Notes: generated by a model not told the origin, from the sequence alone. A stretch of DNA of 64,000 nt from Streptomyces sp. SW4 (GCA_003248315.1 QKWM01000004.1:1488001-1552000); one strand, 5' to 3'; counted from the stretch's first letter, positions 41,484-51,958 are shown. Numbers and translations are program-made.

Positions 41484-42355
41484 GTCTCTCCCAGCAGTTG
41501 CTCGACGAGGGCCAGCGACTCCCGGGGCGGGAGAGCCTGAGACCGGATCGTGCCATACCGCAGCTCGAGGACCCGGATGTGCTTGGGATCCGTGGTCGGC
41601 CTCCCGTTGAAGGCGCCGTCCGACCGCCCCACGGCGCTGCCGTCCGCGAACTTCAGGATCTCGATCCGTCCGTTCAGTCCGGGGTGGGCCTCGCTGCTCA
41701 TCGGCATGACCTGAAGGCTGACGTTGCGCAACCGCCCCACCTCCAGCAGTCGTTCAAGCTGCTGACGCCAGACCATTGTGCCTCCAACGGGGCGCCGAAG
41801 TGCCGCCTCCTCATGGACGAAGCTCAACGCCGGGGCGGGGGACCGCTCGAAAACGGACTGCCGAGCCGTCCGGGCCGCCACCAGCCGCTCCACCTCTTCG
41901 GGGCTGTACACCGGCTGCCAGGACTCGAACAGTGCTCGGGCGTGCTCCGGAGTTTGCAGCAGGCCGTTCACGCTGACGCACTCGTACACCGAGATCTCGA
42001 CGGCCTGGGCCTCCAGCTTGGCCAGCTCCCGAACCTTCTTCGGATACCGGACCTTCTTCACGTCCTCCCACGCCGCCGAGATGAGCCCGCCCGCGCCCAG
42101 CACCTCGTCGGCCCTGTCCAGATACTCCTGGCGGGGAATCCGCTTGCCGCTCTCGACCTTGTAGACCAGGTCCTCGCCGTACCCGACCGCCGCCCCGAAC
42201 TCGGCGGCCCGCATCCCCACCGCCTCGCGCCGCAGCTTCAGCTGCCGCCCCACCGTGGCGATGACGGCGACGCCCCACTCGTCGTCCGGATCGACCTCCC
42301 ACCCCGGCTCGTCGGCCTCACCCCTGAGCCGGCCCGCCTCCGCCTCGACCGTCAT
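41480..42355 (-). CDS. WhiJ-like transcriptional regulator, XRE HTH plus DUF5753
   Basis: A 291-residue protein with an N-terminal helix-turn-helix (about residues 35-95: LKLRREAVGMRAAEFGAAVG then KVESGKRIPRQEYL) and a DUF5753 domain (about 115-285: QTPEHARAL, RQSVFERSPAPALSFVHEEA, VMPMSSEAHPGL, LELRYGTIRSQ). Such proteins act as DNA-binding regulators of development or antibiotic production and pair with a small DUF397 partner. It is divergent from a GHKL ATPase gene, the usual arrangement. Confidence 0.9.
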   Translation of the reverse strand: MTVEAEAGRLRGEADEPGWEVDPDDEWGVAVIATVGRQLKLRREAVGMRAAEFGAAVGYGEDLVYKVESGKRIPRQEYLDRADEVLGAGGLISAAWEDVKKVRYPKKVRELAKLEAQAVEISVYECVSVNGLLQTPEHARALFESWQPVYSPEEVERLVAARTARQSVFERSPAPALSFVHEEAALRRPVGGTMVWRQQLERLLEVGRLRNVSLQVMPMSSEAHPGLNGRIEILKFADGSAVGRSDGAFNGRPTTDPKHIRVLELRYGTIRSQALPPRESLALVEQLLGET

Positions 42356-42422
42356 CCCGCGCCCCTTCGTCGTACTCGCCGCGTCGCTCCCAGCGCCCTA
42401 CCCGTACGCCGGGCCCGACAGC

Positions 42423-42450
42423 CCCGGACACCCCGGACAACACCCGGACA
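42423..42450. promoter_or_regulatory. Three direct cccggaca repeats in the divergent promoter region
   Basis: Copies at 42423, 42432 and 42443 between the WhiJ-like gene and the ATPase gene. They could be binding sites for the regulator; no functional evidence. Confidence 0.3.
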
Positions 42451-42512
42451 GTCACCGTACGTACGCACTGAGTCACTTCTCACGGTACGCAGGCATCGCC
42501 ACGCTGAGTGAC

Positions 42513-42944
42513 GTGAACCAGAAAACCGCCCAACCCCCGGCCCTCGTCCGCAACTTCAGCGTGCGGCTCTCCCCCACGCCGCGCGGTGCCCGCCTCGCCC
42601 GTCTGCTGGCGACCGAACAGCTCCGCTCGTGGGATCTGCCGCTCGACCCGGCCCGGCAACTCGTCGCCGAGCTGGCCGCGAACGCGGCGGACCACGGACG
42701 CGTCCCCGGCCGTGACTTCCGGCTCACGCTCTACGTCGTCGGCGACGCCCTCCGGATCGAGGTCACCGACACCCGCGGTGACCGGCTCCCCCAGGTGCGG
42801 ACGGCCGATGCCGACGCCGAGTCCGGCCGTGGCCTGCTCCTCGTGGAGGCGCTGGCCCACCGCTGGGGAGTTGCGGAGGGCCGTTTCCCCCGCAAGACCG
42901 TCTGGGCCGAGCTGCGCCTCACTCCCCCGGAAGCCACCTGCTGA
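42513..42944 (+). CDS. GHKL-type ATP-binding protein, AbaA/anti-sigma-like
   Basis: A 143-residue HATPase_c protein. N-box LVAELAANAADHG, G1-type EVTDTRGDRLPQ and G2-type SGRGLLLVEALAHRWG are in order. Proteins of this type resemble RsbW/SpoIIAB anti-sigma kinases and are often linked to WhiJ/DUF397 pairs. GTG 42513 gives MNQKTAQPPALVRNFSVRL. The frame is intact. Confidence 0.88.
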   Translation: MNQKTAQPPALVRNFSVRLSPTPRGARLARLLATEQLRSWDLPLDPARQLVAELAANAADHGRVPGRDFRLTLYVVGDALRIEVTDTRGDRLPQVRTADADAESGRGLLLVEALAHRWGVAEGRFPRKTVWAELRLTPPEATC

Positions 42945-43057
42945 GGCGCAGGATCCGGCCATGCGTCCTGTGTGCCCCGTGTATCGATCCTGTGCGTGAA
43001 TCCTGTGGTGATCGGTGCAGGTGGAGGTCACTGTGACTCATGTGCCAGCCTTGTGCG

Positions 43058-43788
43058 GTGACTGATTTCGGGGTGGCGCGGGGGCGCCGGAACGGCGCTC
43101 CCGACTCGCCGACTACGCGGAGATGACCCGACGGCCCGGGCAGCAGGGACAGCCCGAGCAGCCCGGACGGCCCGGACGGCCCGATGACCCGCCGGACGCG
43201 GCGCCGCCGCCCGACGATGCGCCCGCGCCGGCGGCCGGGCACCCCGGCACCGCACCCACGGCCGGGCACCCCGGCACCGCGTCCGCGCCGGCGGCCCGCG
43301 ACACCGAGCGCCCACCGGCCGCCCCCGACACCGAGCGCCCACCGGCGGACCCCGGCACCGACCCCTCCCCGGAGGAGCCGGACGCCCGGCCCTCGCCGGA
43401 GGAGGTGGCGGCCCGCCGTCGGGAGTTCGCGGCGCTGCTGGAGGCCTTCCGGGACACGGCCGTCCTCGTGCCGCTGCGCGACGGCGGCTGGCTCACCGCC
43501 GACTTCGGCGGGATCCGCTGGATCCTGGCCTTCTCCGACGAGTCGGCGCTCGCCCGGTACGCGGTCGCCCGGGACGAGACGGACCGGGAGTGGACGTACC
43601 AGACGGTGCTCGGCGCGAAGCTGCTGGACGTGGCGGTGCCGGAGGCCGGTGTGCCGTGCGGGGTGGCGCTGGACGCCGCCGACGGGCCCGAGCACGCGGT
43701 GCTGCTGCCTCCGGTCACCGGAATCGTCCCGGACGCGTTCGCGGTGGACAACGTGGATCACGCACGGCAAGGAGGGGCGCCTCGATGA
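43058..43788 (+). CDS. SseB-family protein with Pro-rich N-terminus, toxin locus
   Basis: The C-terminal half has the SseB-type pattern LVPLRDGGWLTADFGGIRWI and FSDESALARYA. The N-terminal half is low complexity, with repeats such as AGHPGTA and DTERPPA. ATG 43123 opens a 221-residue frame, but codons upstream (RRSRLADYAE) look coding; one G restored near 43092 would extend it to GTG 43058 and 243 residues. Its stop overlaps the next ATG in ATGA, so the two are coupled. SseB-like genes are frequent neighbours of T7SS-type secreted proteins in streptomycetes. Confidence 0.75.
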
Positions 43789-44455
43789 CGGGGGGCGGCG
43801 GCAACGGACACGATCTGGCGGCGGTCGGACTCGACGAGATCGCCAAGGGGCTGACGGCGGCGCTGGCCGAGCTGAAGGAGCTCGGCATGGTCGGCGAGGC
43901 GAGCGCCGGGCGGGGCTTCGGCGACATCGCCCTGTCCGGTCTGGAACTGGGCGCGGAGGGCCTCACCGGCACCTTCAAGTCCTTCTGCGAACGGTGGGAG
44001 TGGGGCGTCCGCTCGCTGATCCAGGAGGGCAACGGGTTCGCGCTGAAGACGGGGCTGGCGGCCGGGACGTACTACGAGACCGACCAGTACGTCGAGGGAG
44101 CGCTGAAGGTCGGCGTCAACTCGCTGATCGGCAACCCGCACGCCTCCGAGGAGGAGATCACCAACAAGGACTGGGGCGAGGTCTGGTCGAACAACCCGAT
44201 CACCCAGATCAGGGACGCCGACTACAGCAAGGAGTCCTTCGAACGGGCCTGGGAGAACAGCGCCCAGGGCTGGAAGGACGCCGGCCGGGACGTGATGACG
44301 TCCGACAGCCTCGGGCTGCCGGGGCTCGGCCCGGAGCGCGTCCGCGAGTCGATGGGCGTGACGGACGCGCAGTACGAGCAGATGCTCGACGACGCCTTCG
44401 GCCCCTCCCCGAGGAACGCGCCCGGATGCAGGGCGCCGGCGGAGGTGAGGGCTGA
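43785..44455 (+). CDS. T7SS-associated accessory protein (one frameshift)
   Basis: A helical protein of about 223 residues, MTGGGGNGHDLAAVGLDEIA, with no signal peptide. It contains GYxxTDQY-like YYETDQYVEGALKVG and WSNNPITQIRDADYSKESF. One C is missing near 44409; restored it ends ERARMQGAGGGEG at TGA 44453-44455, which overlaps the toxin ATG. The family is not named with certainty. Tight coupling on both sides suggests it is an adaptor or targeting partner of the toxin. Confidence 0.7.
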
Positions 44456-46196
44456 TGGGCGTCCTCGACGACATCGGCAACGGCCTCGGCAGACTGAAGG
44501 ACGGCGTCAACCACGGGCTGAACGCCCTCGAGGACGGCGTCGACGCCGGCAAGAAGATGCTCGGCGAGGGCGTCGACTGGGGCACCGACCGGCTCGGGGA
44601 CGGCCTGGAGTACGTCGGTCTGGAGGACGCCGCCGACGCGGTGGAGGACTGGGGCGACGGCGTCGCCTCCGACCTCGGCGCCACGCCGGGCGAGCAGCAG
44701 CTCGGCCAGACCGAGGAAGCCGACGAGCTGATCCACGGCAACCCCGAGAAGATCCGTGCCAGCGCCAAGCACCTGCGGGACTTCTCCGCCGCCTTCGACA
44801 AGGTCGGCTCGGGGATGAAGAAGGTCGACTCCTCCACCTGGCGCGGCAAGGGCGGCGACACCTTCCGGGAGAAGTTCGGCGTCCACCCCTCGAAGTGGCT
44901 CCAGGCCGCCGACGCCTGCGAGACGGCCGGGACGGCACTGGAGGCGTACGCCGACACGGTCAAGTGGGCCCAGTCGCAGGCGCGGGAGGCCATCGAGCTG
45001 TACAAGCGGGGCAAGAGCGCGTCCGAGAAGGCGATCGAGGAGTACAACCGGAAGGTCGACGCCTACAACGCCAAGATCAAGGCGGATCAGGACCCCGGCC
45101 CGACGCCCGGGCCGTTCCACGACCCCGGCAAGGAGACCATCCGGCAGGCGCGGGAGAAGCTGGCCCGGGCCCGCGCCCAGCGGAACACGGCCGCCGGGGA
45201 CGCCGAGGCGCAGATCAAGAAGGCCCTCACCCATGCGCCGGCCGAGCCGCCGCCGCTGGACCGCATCACCGGCAACGTCGTCGACGGCTTCGTGGCGACG
45301 GGCGTCGAGCTGAACCACTTCGTGGGCGGTGTCATCAAGGGCACGGCCGGCCTGGTCAGCTTCGCCCGCGGCCTCAACCCGGTCGACCCCTACAACCTGA
45401 CCCACCCGGCGGAGTACCTCCAGAACGTCTCGCTGACGCTCTCCGGCCTGGTCTCGACCGTGGCCCAGCCGGAGCGGACGCTGAACGCCGTGGTGGACGG
45501 CTTCAAGAAGGACCCGTCCGAGTTCATCGGCCGCCTGGTGCCCGAGCTGATCGGCACGAAGGGCGCGGGGCTGGCCCGGGGCGGCCTGCGCGCCGCGATG
45601 CGGGAGGGGCTGGAGACCGGGGCCCCGAAGGCCATGCCGAACGGTGCGAAGGTCGCGGACGAGGCGGCCGGCGCGGCACCGAAGGACTGGAGCGACCTCG
45701 CGCGGTCGACGGACCACGTGAAGGAAAAGGCGATCCATTACGAGTCGGTGGATCCGCAGAAGGCCCAGGAGTTCCTGGACAGCGAATTCCCGTGGCTGAA
45801 GGACGTCAACAACACCGGGGCCCCCGGCTATCGGGACAACTGCAGCCACAACGTCGTCTCCGTGGACCGCAGGCTGGACGGAATCGAAGTGAGTGCCGCG
45901 CCCAAGGCCCAGCCCGATCACATTCCTCCGGAGCAGCTCGGCCTGAAGGACCGGGCCAAGGGCCACTACGACATGGTCAACAGTTACGATGACATCATCC
46001 GGGACCTCCAGGCGCGGGAGAGGGTTCCAGAAGTGCCGTGTACGTGAGCCGGCCGGACGGCAGCGCGCATGTGTTCAACGCGGTGAACACCAAGCACGGG
46101 GTCGTTTTCCTCGACGGGCAGTCCGGCACCCTCGGCATCCTGGAGAGAAACGTGTCGTCGATCGGACACATTCCTTACCGCAATGGGAGTTCCTAA
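44455..46196 (+). CDS. Polymorphic toxin: WXG/T7SS-type N-terminus, papain-fold C-terminal toxin (one frameshift)
   Basis: Restored length 580 residues. The N-terminal 200 residues are helical with a WXG-type turn (SSTWRGKGGDTFREKF), typical of T7SS-exported toxins. A Pro-containing linker and an Ala/Gly-rich pretoxin region follow. The C-terminal 130 residues match the papain-fold toxin pattern: Cys463 in YRDNCSHNVVSVDRRLDG, His539 in GSAHVFNAVN and Asp554 in VVFLDGQSG. One G is missing near 46017, just before VYVSRPDG. Such domains act as cysteine peptidases or glutamine deamidases; the target is not known. An immunity-type gene starts directly after the stop. Confidence 0.82.
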
Positions 46197-46513
46197 GTGC
46201 TGAGTCGTGACGAAGCCGTGGCAGCGGCCGCCGCATACCTGAAGACCCAGGCTTTCCCGAGAAGCCGAATTCCGTGGTGATGCTGCCGGAAACGGCGATC
46301 CAGTTCGCCTACGGCTGGACCGTCCGTTTCGATTTCCAGGAACACATCGACACGGGCGATCCCGCGCAGGCTCCGTTCACGTCGGTCATCGTGGTACCGC
46401 ACGACGGCACCGCCCCGCATTTCTCCCCGACGTACCTTCCGGTCCAGAACTACATGGAACTCCGTGCGTCCGGTGAATGGCCTCACGGTTGGCCGCCGAA
46501 GAGGGGGCAGTGA
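46197..46513 (+). CDS. Imm35/YrhB-like immunity protein (one frameshift)
   Basis: GTG 46197 follows the toxin TAA with no gap. Restoring one C near 46258 gives 105 residues: LSRDEAVAAAAAYLKTQAFP, then GWTVRFDFQEH and VIVVPHDGTAPHFSPTYLPV. The layout (helix, Trp-containing strand, then P-x-D-G-T-x-P loop) resembles the Imm35/YrhB family found next to many polymorphic toxins. Position makes it the likely cognate antitoxin of the papain-fold toxin. Confidence 0.7.
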
Positions 46514-46515
46514 CG

Positions 46516-47834
46516 ATGCCGAGCCCCGGTGAACGGGTGCCGAGCCCCGGTGAACGGGCAACCGCCTGGCTGAACGCCACCTACGGCGGTCTCGTACGGC
46601 TGGCCGCCCCCCATCCCGTGCACGAGACGGCCGCCGCATGGCTGATGGCCTGTCAGCCCCTGCCGCAGCCGGGCTACCCGGCGACGCCGATGCTGGCGGC
46701 GTCGGTGGTCGTGCCCAAGGACGGCGGGGCCCCCTTCCACCCGGCGCCCAGCGCGCCGCTCGCGGACCTGGAGCCCGTACCGCCGCAGGAGGCGGCCCGC
46801 CGGGTGGAGACCCAGCCCCGCCGGATCAACGTCCGCGGATGCGTCGTGACACTGCACTCCGCGATCAACGGCGCCCCGTCCACACCGCTGCCCTGGCAGC
46901 CCTCGGACGAGGCGCCCGGCTGGTGGGAGCGGCTGACGCGCCGCTACTTCCCCGAGTTCCACCGGGTCCGGGCCGACAGCTGGGACGACGTGGTCCGGGC
47001 GGTCGCGGAGCCCGGGCCGGACACCCGCGGCCTGGTCTGGGTCCGCCGGGAGATCGGCGGCCACGAGGCGACCGGCAACCTGCTGTACGCCCACAACCAC
47101 AAGGGGCAGGTCGTCCTCCTCGACGCGCTGACGTCCTCGCTCGCCCGCCTCGACCAGTCCCAGGTCCGCGAACTGGTGCTGGTCCGCGCGCTGCCGGGGC
47201 CTGCACGCCGCCCCGGGCGCCGTGGGAGATGCCGGCACCCGACTTCGCCTCCGCGGTCGACAAGGCACGCCGGTGGCTGCAGGACGCGTACCACGGCGAC
47301 GTCGAGCTGCACGCCCCGACGGCACAGGACGAGACCACCCGCGGCTGGGTGTTCTCCTGCAACACCGGCCGTTTCCTGCGCGAGGGACGCTGGCAGGACT
47401 GCATGCTCGACGCGACCCTCGTCGTCCCCAAGGACGAGGCCGCGCCCTTCGGCCTGCCCAACACCGACCCGTGGACCTGGCTGTCCCGCTGGGACGCCGG
47501 CGCCACCCCCGGCTCGGCGGACCTCCCGGAGCCGCCGCCGCCCGCCCGCGGCGCGTGGTTCGAGTCGACCCTCGCCGAACTCGGCACCGTGCTGTCCGTG
47601 TCCGAGCACCAGGACTGGGCGACGGCGGTGGAGGCGGCGTCCGCCCTGCCGGTCGCGGCCCGTGCGCTGATCTGGGCCCGCCGCACGGACGGCCGGGGCC
47701 GCGAGGCCGTCGGCCAGCTGGTGAACGCGCTCCGCCTGGAGGAGGGCGTCGTCCTGGTCGACGGCTCGTCGGGCGACCCGGCCAGACTGGACCCGACGGG
47801 CGTCCACCGCCTGCACGTGATCCGGTACCGCTGA
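46516..47834 (+). CDS. Double-module immunity-like protein with toxin-like lobes (one frameshift)
   Basis: About 439 residues with an internal duplication. Each half has a YrhB/Imm35-like part (AASVVVPKDGGAPFHPAP; LDATLVVPKDEAAPFGLP) followed by a part resembling the toxin's C-terminal lobe (RGLVWVRREIGGHEATGNLL then VVLLDALTSS; ARALIWARRTDGRGREAVGQ then VVLVDGSSGD). The second lobe lacks the catalytic-type His, and no catalytic Cys is seen in either. One G is missing near 47199. Starts 2 bp after the immunity gene. It may sequester the toxin or its substrate; this is inference. Confidence 0.65.
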
Positions 47835-47898
47835 GCGCCACCGGCCGGCGCCGGTGCGGAACCCTCGGCCGCGTCCGCCGACGGATCTCCACGGAAAC

Positions 47899-47924
47899 GG
47901 CCCTCCGGTGATCGCCGGAGGGCC
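47899..47924 (+). terminator. Hairpin terminator after the toxin locus
   Basis: ggccctccgg/ccggagggcc, a perfect 10-bp stem with a 6-nt loop, 64 bp after the last stop. Confidence 0.7.
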
Positions 47925-47999
47925 CGCCGCGGGCGCGCGTCCCATACTGGTCTGTACCAACCCCTTGCCCCCGTCCCTCCCCCGCCGCAAGCTCACCTC

Positions 48000-48946
48000 A
48001 TGGAGCTGGAGTTGCGGCATCTCAGGACGGTCCGGGCCATCGCCGACGCCGGGAGTCTCACCAGGGCGGCCACCGCGCTCGGGCTCGCGCAGCCCGCGCT
48101 GAGCGCACAGCTCAAGCGGATCGAACGGGCCCTGGGCGGCGAGCTGTTCGAGCGCGGCCGGCACGGCGTGCGCGCCACGGCACTCGGCGAGCTCGTCCTC
48201 GAACGGACCCGTGTCGTACTGCCCGCGGTGACCGAACTGCAGCAGGAGGCGGCCCGGTTCGCCCGGACGCCGCGCTCGACGGCCCGCCTCCGGCTCGGCG
48301 GCACCCACGGCCCCCTCCTCGGCGCCCTCGTCGACCGGCTGGCGGACGTCGCGCCCGACGCGCGCGTGACGACCTGCACCTCCTGGTCCGAGCGGGAGCT
48401 GGCCGCCCTGCTCGCCGAGGGGCGGCTCGACTTCGCCCTCGCCGGGACCTGCGGGACCGCCGCCCCACCCGGCGCCGACGGGCTGGTCTGGCGGGAGGTC
48501 GCCGTGGACCCGGTCTTCGTGATGGTGCCCGAGGACCACCGGCTCGCCGGCGCCCACGAGGCCGACCTCACCGAACTGGCCGGCGAGCAGTGGGCCTGCG
48601 TGCCCGGGGACGGCTGCTTCGGGGACTGCTTCACCGCGGCCTGCACCCGCGCCGGGTTCACCCGCGCCGGATGTACGAGACGGACACCTCCTCGCTCGTG
48701 CACCTGGCGCAGGTGGGCCGGGCCGTCGGGCTGTGCCGGGCCACCTTCCCGACCCTGCCCGGCATCGCCACGGTGCCGCTCCTCGGCACCCCCCTGTCCT
48801 GGCGGCACCTGCTCGGCTGGCACGGGCGGACGCAGGGCGCGGACGCCGCCGCCACGGTCCTGGCGCAGGCCCGCATGGCCCACGCGGGCGTGGCCGCGCG
48901 CAGCGACAGCTACACCCGCTGGCTCGCCGCCCACCACGTGCCCTGA
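48000..48946 (+). CDS. LysR-family transcriptional regulator (one frameshift)
   Basis: The N-terminal winged helix (residues 1-60) reads MELELRHLRTVRAIADAGSL and ALGLAQPALSAQLKRIERAL, typical LysR. The effector domain follows. One C is missing near 48669, after ACTRAGFTR, and the frame resumes MYETDTSSLVHLAQVGRAVG. Restored length is 315 residues. The target is not evident; the streptogrisin-like gene lies 144 bp downstream on the same strand. Confidence 0.88.
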
Positions 48947-48960
48947 CCGCCGTCCACCGA

Positions 48961-48995
48961 CCCTCTCCCCGCGTTCCATAACGCCGGGGAGAGGG
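48961..48995 (+). terminator. Hairpin terminator after the LysR gene
   Basis: ccctctccccg/cggggagaggg, an 11-bp stem extended by an inner cgtt/aacg, 15 bp after the stop. Confidence 0.7.
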
Positions 48996-49089
48996 ACAAC
49001 CGACGTCTTACGCGGGGGCGTTCGCGCTTCCTACGGTTTCGGCACCTCCCCACCGAGCGCGACCGAGACCGAGACCGAGGAGATCCCCC

Positions 49090-50505
49090 ATGCTCCCACC
49101 CCGCACCAGAGCCGTGTGCGCCGCCGCGGCGGCGACGGCCGCCCTGCTCGTGGCCGGGCTCAGCGGCTCCGCGAGCGCCGGGACGGCCGCCGCCCCCGCC
49201 GGCGCCACCGGTGCCACGGACGCCGCCGGCCCCGCCACGGCACCCACCGGAACCGCCTCCGCGACCGCCGCCGCCACCCTCCGTACCGACGCCGCGCCGC
49301 CCGCCCTGCTCCGCGCGATGGAGCGCGACCTCGGCCTCGACCGGCGGCAGGCGCAGCGGCGGCTCGCCAACGAGGCCGAGGCCGGAGCCACCGCCGGCCG
49401 GCTGCGCGCCGCACTCGGCGGCGACTTCGCGGGCGCCTGGGTGCGCGGCGCCGAGTCCGGCACCCTGACCGTCGCGACCACCGACGCCTCCGACGTTCCC
49501 GCGATCGAGGCGCAGGGCGCGCGGGCCGCGGTCGTACGGCACTCCCTCGCCGACCTGGACGCGGCGCGGGCCCGCCTGGACCGGGCGGCGGCGGAGCACG
49601 GCGGCACCGACGCGCCCGTCCGGTTCGTCGACGTCCGCACGAACACCGTCACCGTGCAGGCGGTACGCCCGTCCGCGGCCCGTGCCCTGCTCGACGCGGC
49701 CGGCGTGGACCGTTCCCTCGTCCGGGTCGAGACCACCGCCGAGCGGCCCCGGCCCCTGTACGACCTGCGCGGCGGCGAGGCGTACTACATCAACAACAGC
49801 GGACGCTGCTCCATCGGCTTCCCGGTCACCAAGGGCACCCAGCAGGGCTTCGCCACGGCCGGTCACTGCGGCCGGGCCGGGTCGAGCACGAGCGGGCACA
49901 ACCGGGTGGCGCAGGGCACCTTCCAGGGTTCCGTCTTCCCGGGCCGCGACATGGCGTGGGTGGCCACCAACTCCCAGTGGACGGCGACCCCGTACGTCAA
50001 GGGCGCCGGAGGCCAGAACGTCCAGGTCACCGGCTCCACGCAGGCGCCGGTCGGCGCGTCGGTGTGCCGCTCGGGTTCCACCACCGGCTGGCACTGCGGC
50101 ACCATCCAGCAGCACGACACCAGCGTGACCTACCCGGAGGGCACCATCACCGGCGTCACCCGCACCACGGTCTGCGCCGAGCCCGGCGACTCGGGCGGCT
50201 CGTACATCTCCGGCAGCCAGGCCCAGGGCGTCACCTCGGGCGGCTCCGGCAACTGCAGCAGCGGCGGGACGACGTTCTACCAGCCGATCAACCCGCTGCT
50301 CCAGAACTACGGCCTCACGCTGAAGACGGACGGCGGTGGCGGCGAGGAGCCCCCGCCGGGCGGCGGCACCTGGGCGGCCGGCACCGTCTACCAGCCGGGC
50401 GACACCGTCACCTACGGCGGCTCCACCTACCGCTGTCTGCAGGGCCACCAGGCCCAGCCGGGCTGGGAGCCCCCGAACGTACCGGCACTGTGGCAGCGCG
50501 TGTGA
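49090..50505 (+). CDS. Secreted streptogrisin C-like serine protease with carbohydrate-binding tail
   Basis: A 471-residue preproprotein. A signal peptide (residues 1-30, [12 protein letters not shown]) precedes an alpha-lytic-type propeptide to about residue 235. The mature S1 domain has His259 in [11 protein letters not shown], Asp287 in FPGRDMAW and Ser368 in [11 protein letters not shown], and paired cysteines. A Gly/Pro linker leads to a chitin-binding-type domain ([20 protein letters not shown] with YRCLQGH and PPNVPALWQ). ATG follows GAGGAG. The layout matches streptogrisin C. Frame intact. Confidence 0.92.
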   Translation: MLPPRTRAVCAAAAATAALLVAGLSGSASAGTAAAPAGATGATDAAGPATAPTGTASATAAATLRTDAAPPALLRAMERDLGLDRRQAQRRLANEAEAGATAGRLRAALGGDFAGAWVRGAESGTLTVATTDASDVPAIEAQGARAAVVRHSLADLDAARARLDRAAAEHGGTDAPVRFVDVRTNTVTVQAVRPSAARALLDAAGVDRSLVRVETTAERPRPLYDLRGGEAYYINNSGRCSIGFPVTKGTQQGFATAGHCGRAGSSTSGHNRVAQGTFQGSVFPGRDMAWVATNSQWTATPYVKGAGGQNVQVTGSTQAPVGASVCRSGSTTGWHCGTIQQHDTSVTYPEGTITGVTRTTVCAEPGDSGGSYISGSQAQGVTSGGSGNCSSGGTTFYQPINPLLQNYGLTLKTDGGGGEEPPPGGGTWAAGTVYQPGDTVTYGGSTYRCLQGHQAQPGWEPPNVPALWQRV

Positions 50506-50523
50506 CCCACTGAGCCGCACCAC

Positions 50524-50571
50524 CACACGGCCACACGGCCGCACGGCCAGACGGCCAGACGGCCACAGGCC
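50524..50571. repeat. 8-bp tandem repeat, about six copies
   Basis: Units of cacacggc with small variation (cgcacggc, cagacggc) run from 50524, directly after the protease gene. Confidence 0.75.
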
Positions 50572-50587
50572 AACGGGGGTCGTGGGA

Positions 50588-50623
50588 GCGGGTCCGGGTG
50601 TCCGGCGGGGCACCCGGACCCGC
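50588..50623. terminator. Bidirectional hairpin between convergent genes
   Basis: gcgggtccgggtg/cacccggacccgc, a perfect 13-bp stem with a 10-nt loop, between the protease stop at 50505 and the convergent stop at 50693. Confidence 0.75.
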
Positions 50624-50692
50624 GTATGCCGTACGTCCCCCGCCGCACCGCCGCCCCGCCGCCCCCGCACCGCCCCCACCGGCTCGGGCCGC

Positions 50693-51958
50693 TCAGGTCC
50701 GCGTGACCCTCCCGCAGTCCCCCGGCGCCGAGTCCCCCACGGTCCGGCTGCGGTCGTACGGGTCGGCGGCCGGTCCCGTCGCCGGGGCCCCGGGATCCGT
50801 GCCCGGGAAGACGGGGTGCAGATACCCGTCGTACACCTCGCACGCGTTGTTGTACGTCTCCACCCCGTACCGCCCGAGGGCCAGCTTCCCCGGTGTCACC
50901 GCCACCTCGGCCGGGTCCGCCAGATACAGCGTCACGTCACGCCGGACGATGGTGCGCTCGACGTGGTCGCCGTCCCCGCCGGCCCGTACCAGGGGGTACA
51001 CGAAGGTGTAGTCGGCGTGCACCTTCACCTCGCCCGGCCGCGCCGCCGCGAAGGTCATGTGGCCGCGCACCTTGACCACGTCGCCCACGAGCCGCGCCTC
51101 GTCCGGATCGAACCGGCTGAACAGCCCGACCGGGTCGTCCTCCCGCGACGGCTCGCGCAGCGCCCGCCGCAGTACCGCGAGGGTCTCCGGCGCCTTGGGA
51201 TCGAGCAGGGCCAGCGCCTTGTCCGGCCGCCCGCCCGCGAGCACGTCGGGGTCGAGGTTGGCGGCGACCAGGAACTCCTTGGTGCGCCGCAGGGCCAGTT
51301 CCACGTCGGCCTCGCTCAGGCCGGGGACCGCCCGGGCCTCGGGCAGTTCGATGGCGTCGGCGCCGTCGGCCCAGCGCAGGGCGGGCGAGCCGCGGAAGGG
51401 CTGCTCGCGGGTGGCCCCGCCCTCCTGGCCGGCCGCGCCGGGCGCCCCGGTGGGCAGCGCCGTCTCGGCCGGCAGCGGCGTCGGCGCCGCCGCGGCCCCG
51501 GATCCGCCGGGAAGCCGGTCCGTCAGCAGCGAGGGCCGTACGGCGACGACGGCGAGCGCCACCGCCAGGACCACGCCGAGCACCGCCCCGACCCGCCCCC
51601 GCCGCGACAACCTGCCGTCCGACCCCCGCCACCCCGACCCGGTCCGCCACCCCGACCCGGTCCGCCGGCCGGCACCGGCCCGCCGGCCGAACCCGGTACG
51701 CCACCCCGACCCGGTCCGCGGGCCGGGCGCGGTCCGCCATCCGGGTGGCGCGGCCGGTTCCCCGCGCCGCTTCCGCTCCGCCTCTTCCTCGCGCAGCCGC
51801 CGGGCCACCATGCGCGCCCGCGCCGACGGCTCCTTGGGCGCGGGCGCACCACCGCCCTGCGCAACCTGGCGCAGGAACGCGTCCAGTTCCTCGTCGGTGA
51901 GGGACGGCTCGTCGGACGACGCGTCACCCGATCGGCCGGACGGCGGAACGGTACTCAC
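50693..51958 (-). CDS. Membrane-anchored protein with Gly/Arg/Trp repeat region
   Basis: About 421 residues from GTG 51956-51958 ([20 protein letters not shown]); ATG 52000 is an alternative. The cytoplasmic N-terminal region has a helical acidic part ([14 protein letters not shown]) and a repeat of [20 protein letters not shown] type, coded by a tandem DNA repeat at about 51610-51740. A single transmembrane helix ([18 protein letters not shown]) precedes an exported domain with [16 protein letters not shown] and a conserved pair of cysteines ([19 protein letters not shown]). The orientation and single helix resemble other uncharacterised streptomycete exported proteins; function unknown. Confidence 0.75.
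   Translation of the reverse strand: MSTVPPSGRSGDASSDEPSLTDEELDAFLRQVAQGGGAPAPKEPSARARMVARRLREEEAERKRRGEPAAPPGWRTAPGPRTGSGWRTGFGRRAGAGRRTGSGWRTGSGWRGSDGRLSRRGRVGAVLGVVLAVALAVVAVRPSLLTDRLPGGSGAAAAPTPLPAETALPTGAPGAAGQEGGATREQPFRGSPALRWADGADAIELPEARAVPGLSEADVELALRRTKEFLVAANLDPDVLAGGRPDKALALLDPKAPETLAVLRRALREPSREDDPVGLFSRFDPDEARLVGDVVKVRGHMTFAAARPGEVKVHADYTFVYPLVRAGGDGDHVERTIVRRDVTLYLADPAEVAVTPGKLALGRYGVETYNNACEVYDGYLHPVFPGTDPGAPATGPAADPYDRSRTVGDSAPGDCGRVTRT

Noticed and set aside
43033..43065. A ten-codon leader peptide (GTG 43033, behind GGAGG) overlapping the SseB-like start
   Set aside because: The ribosome site is good, but the frame is very short, has no regulatory codon pattern, and may be chance.
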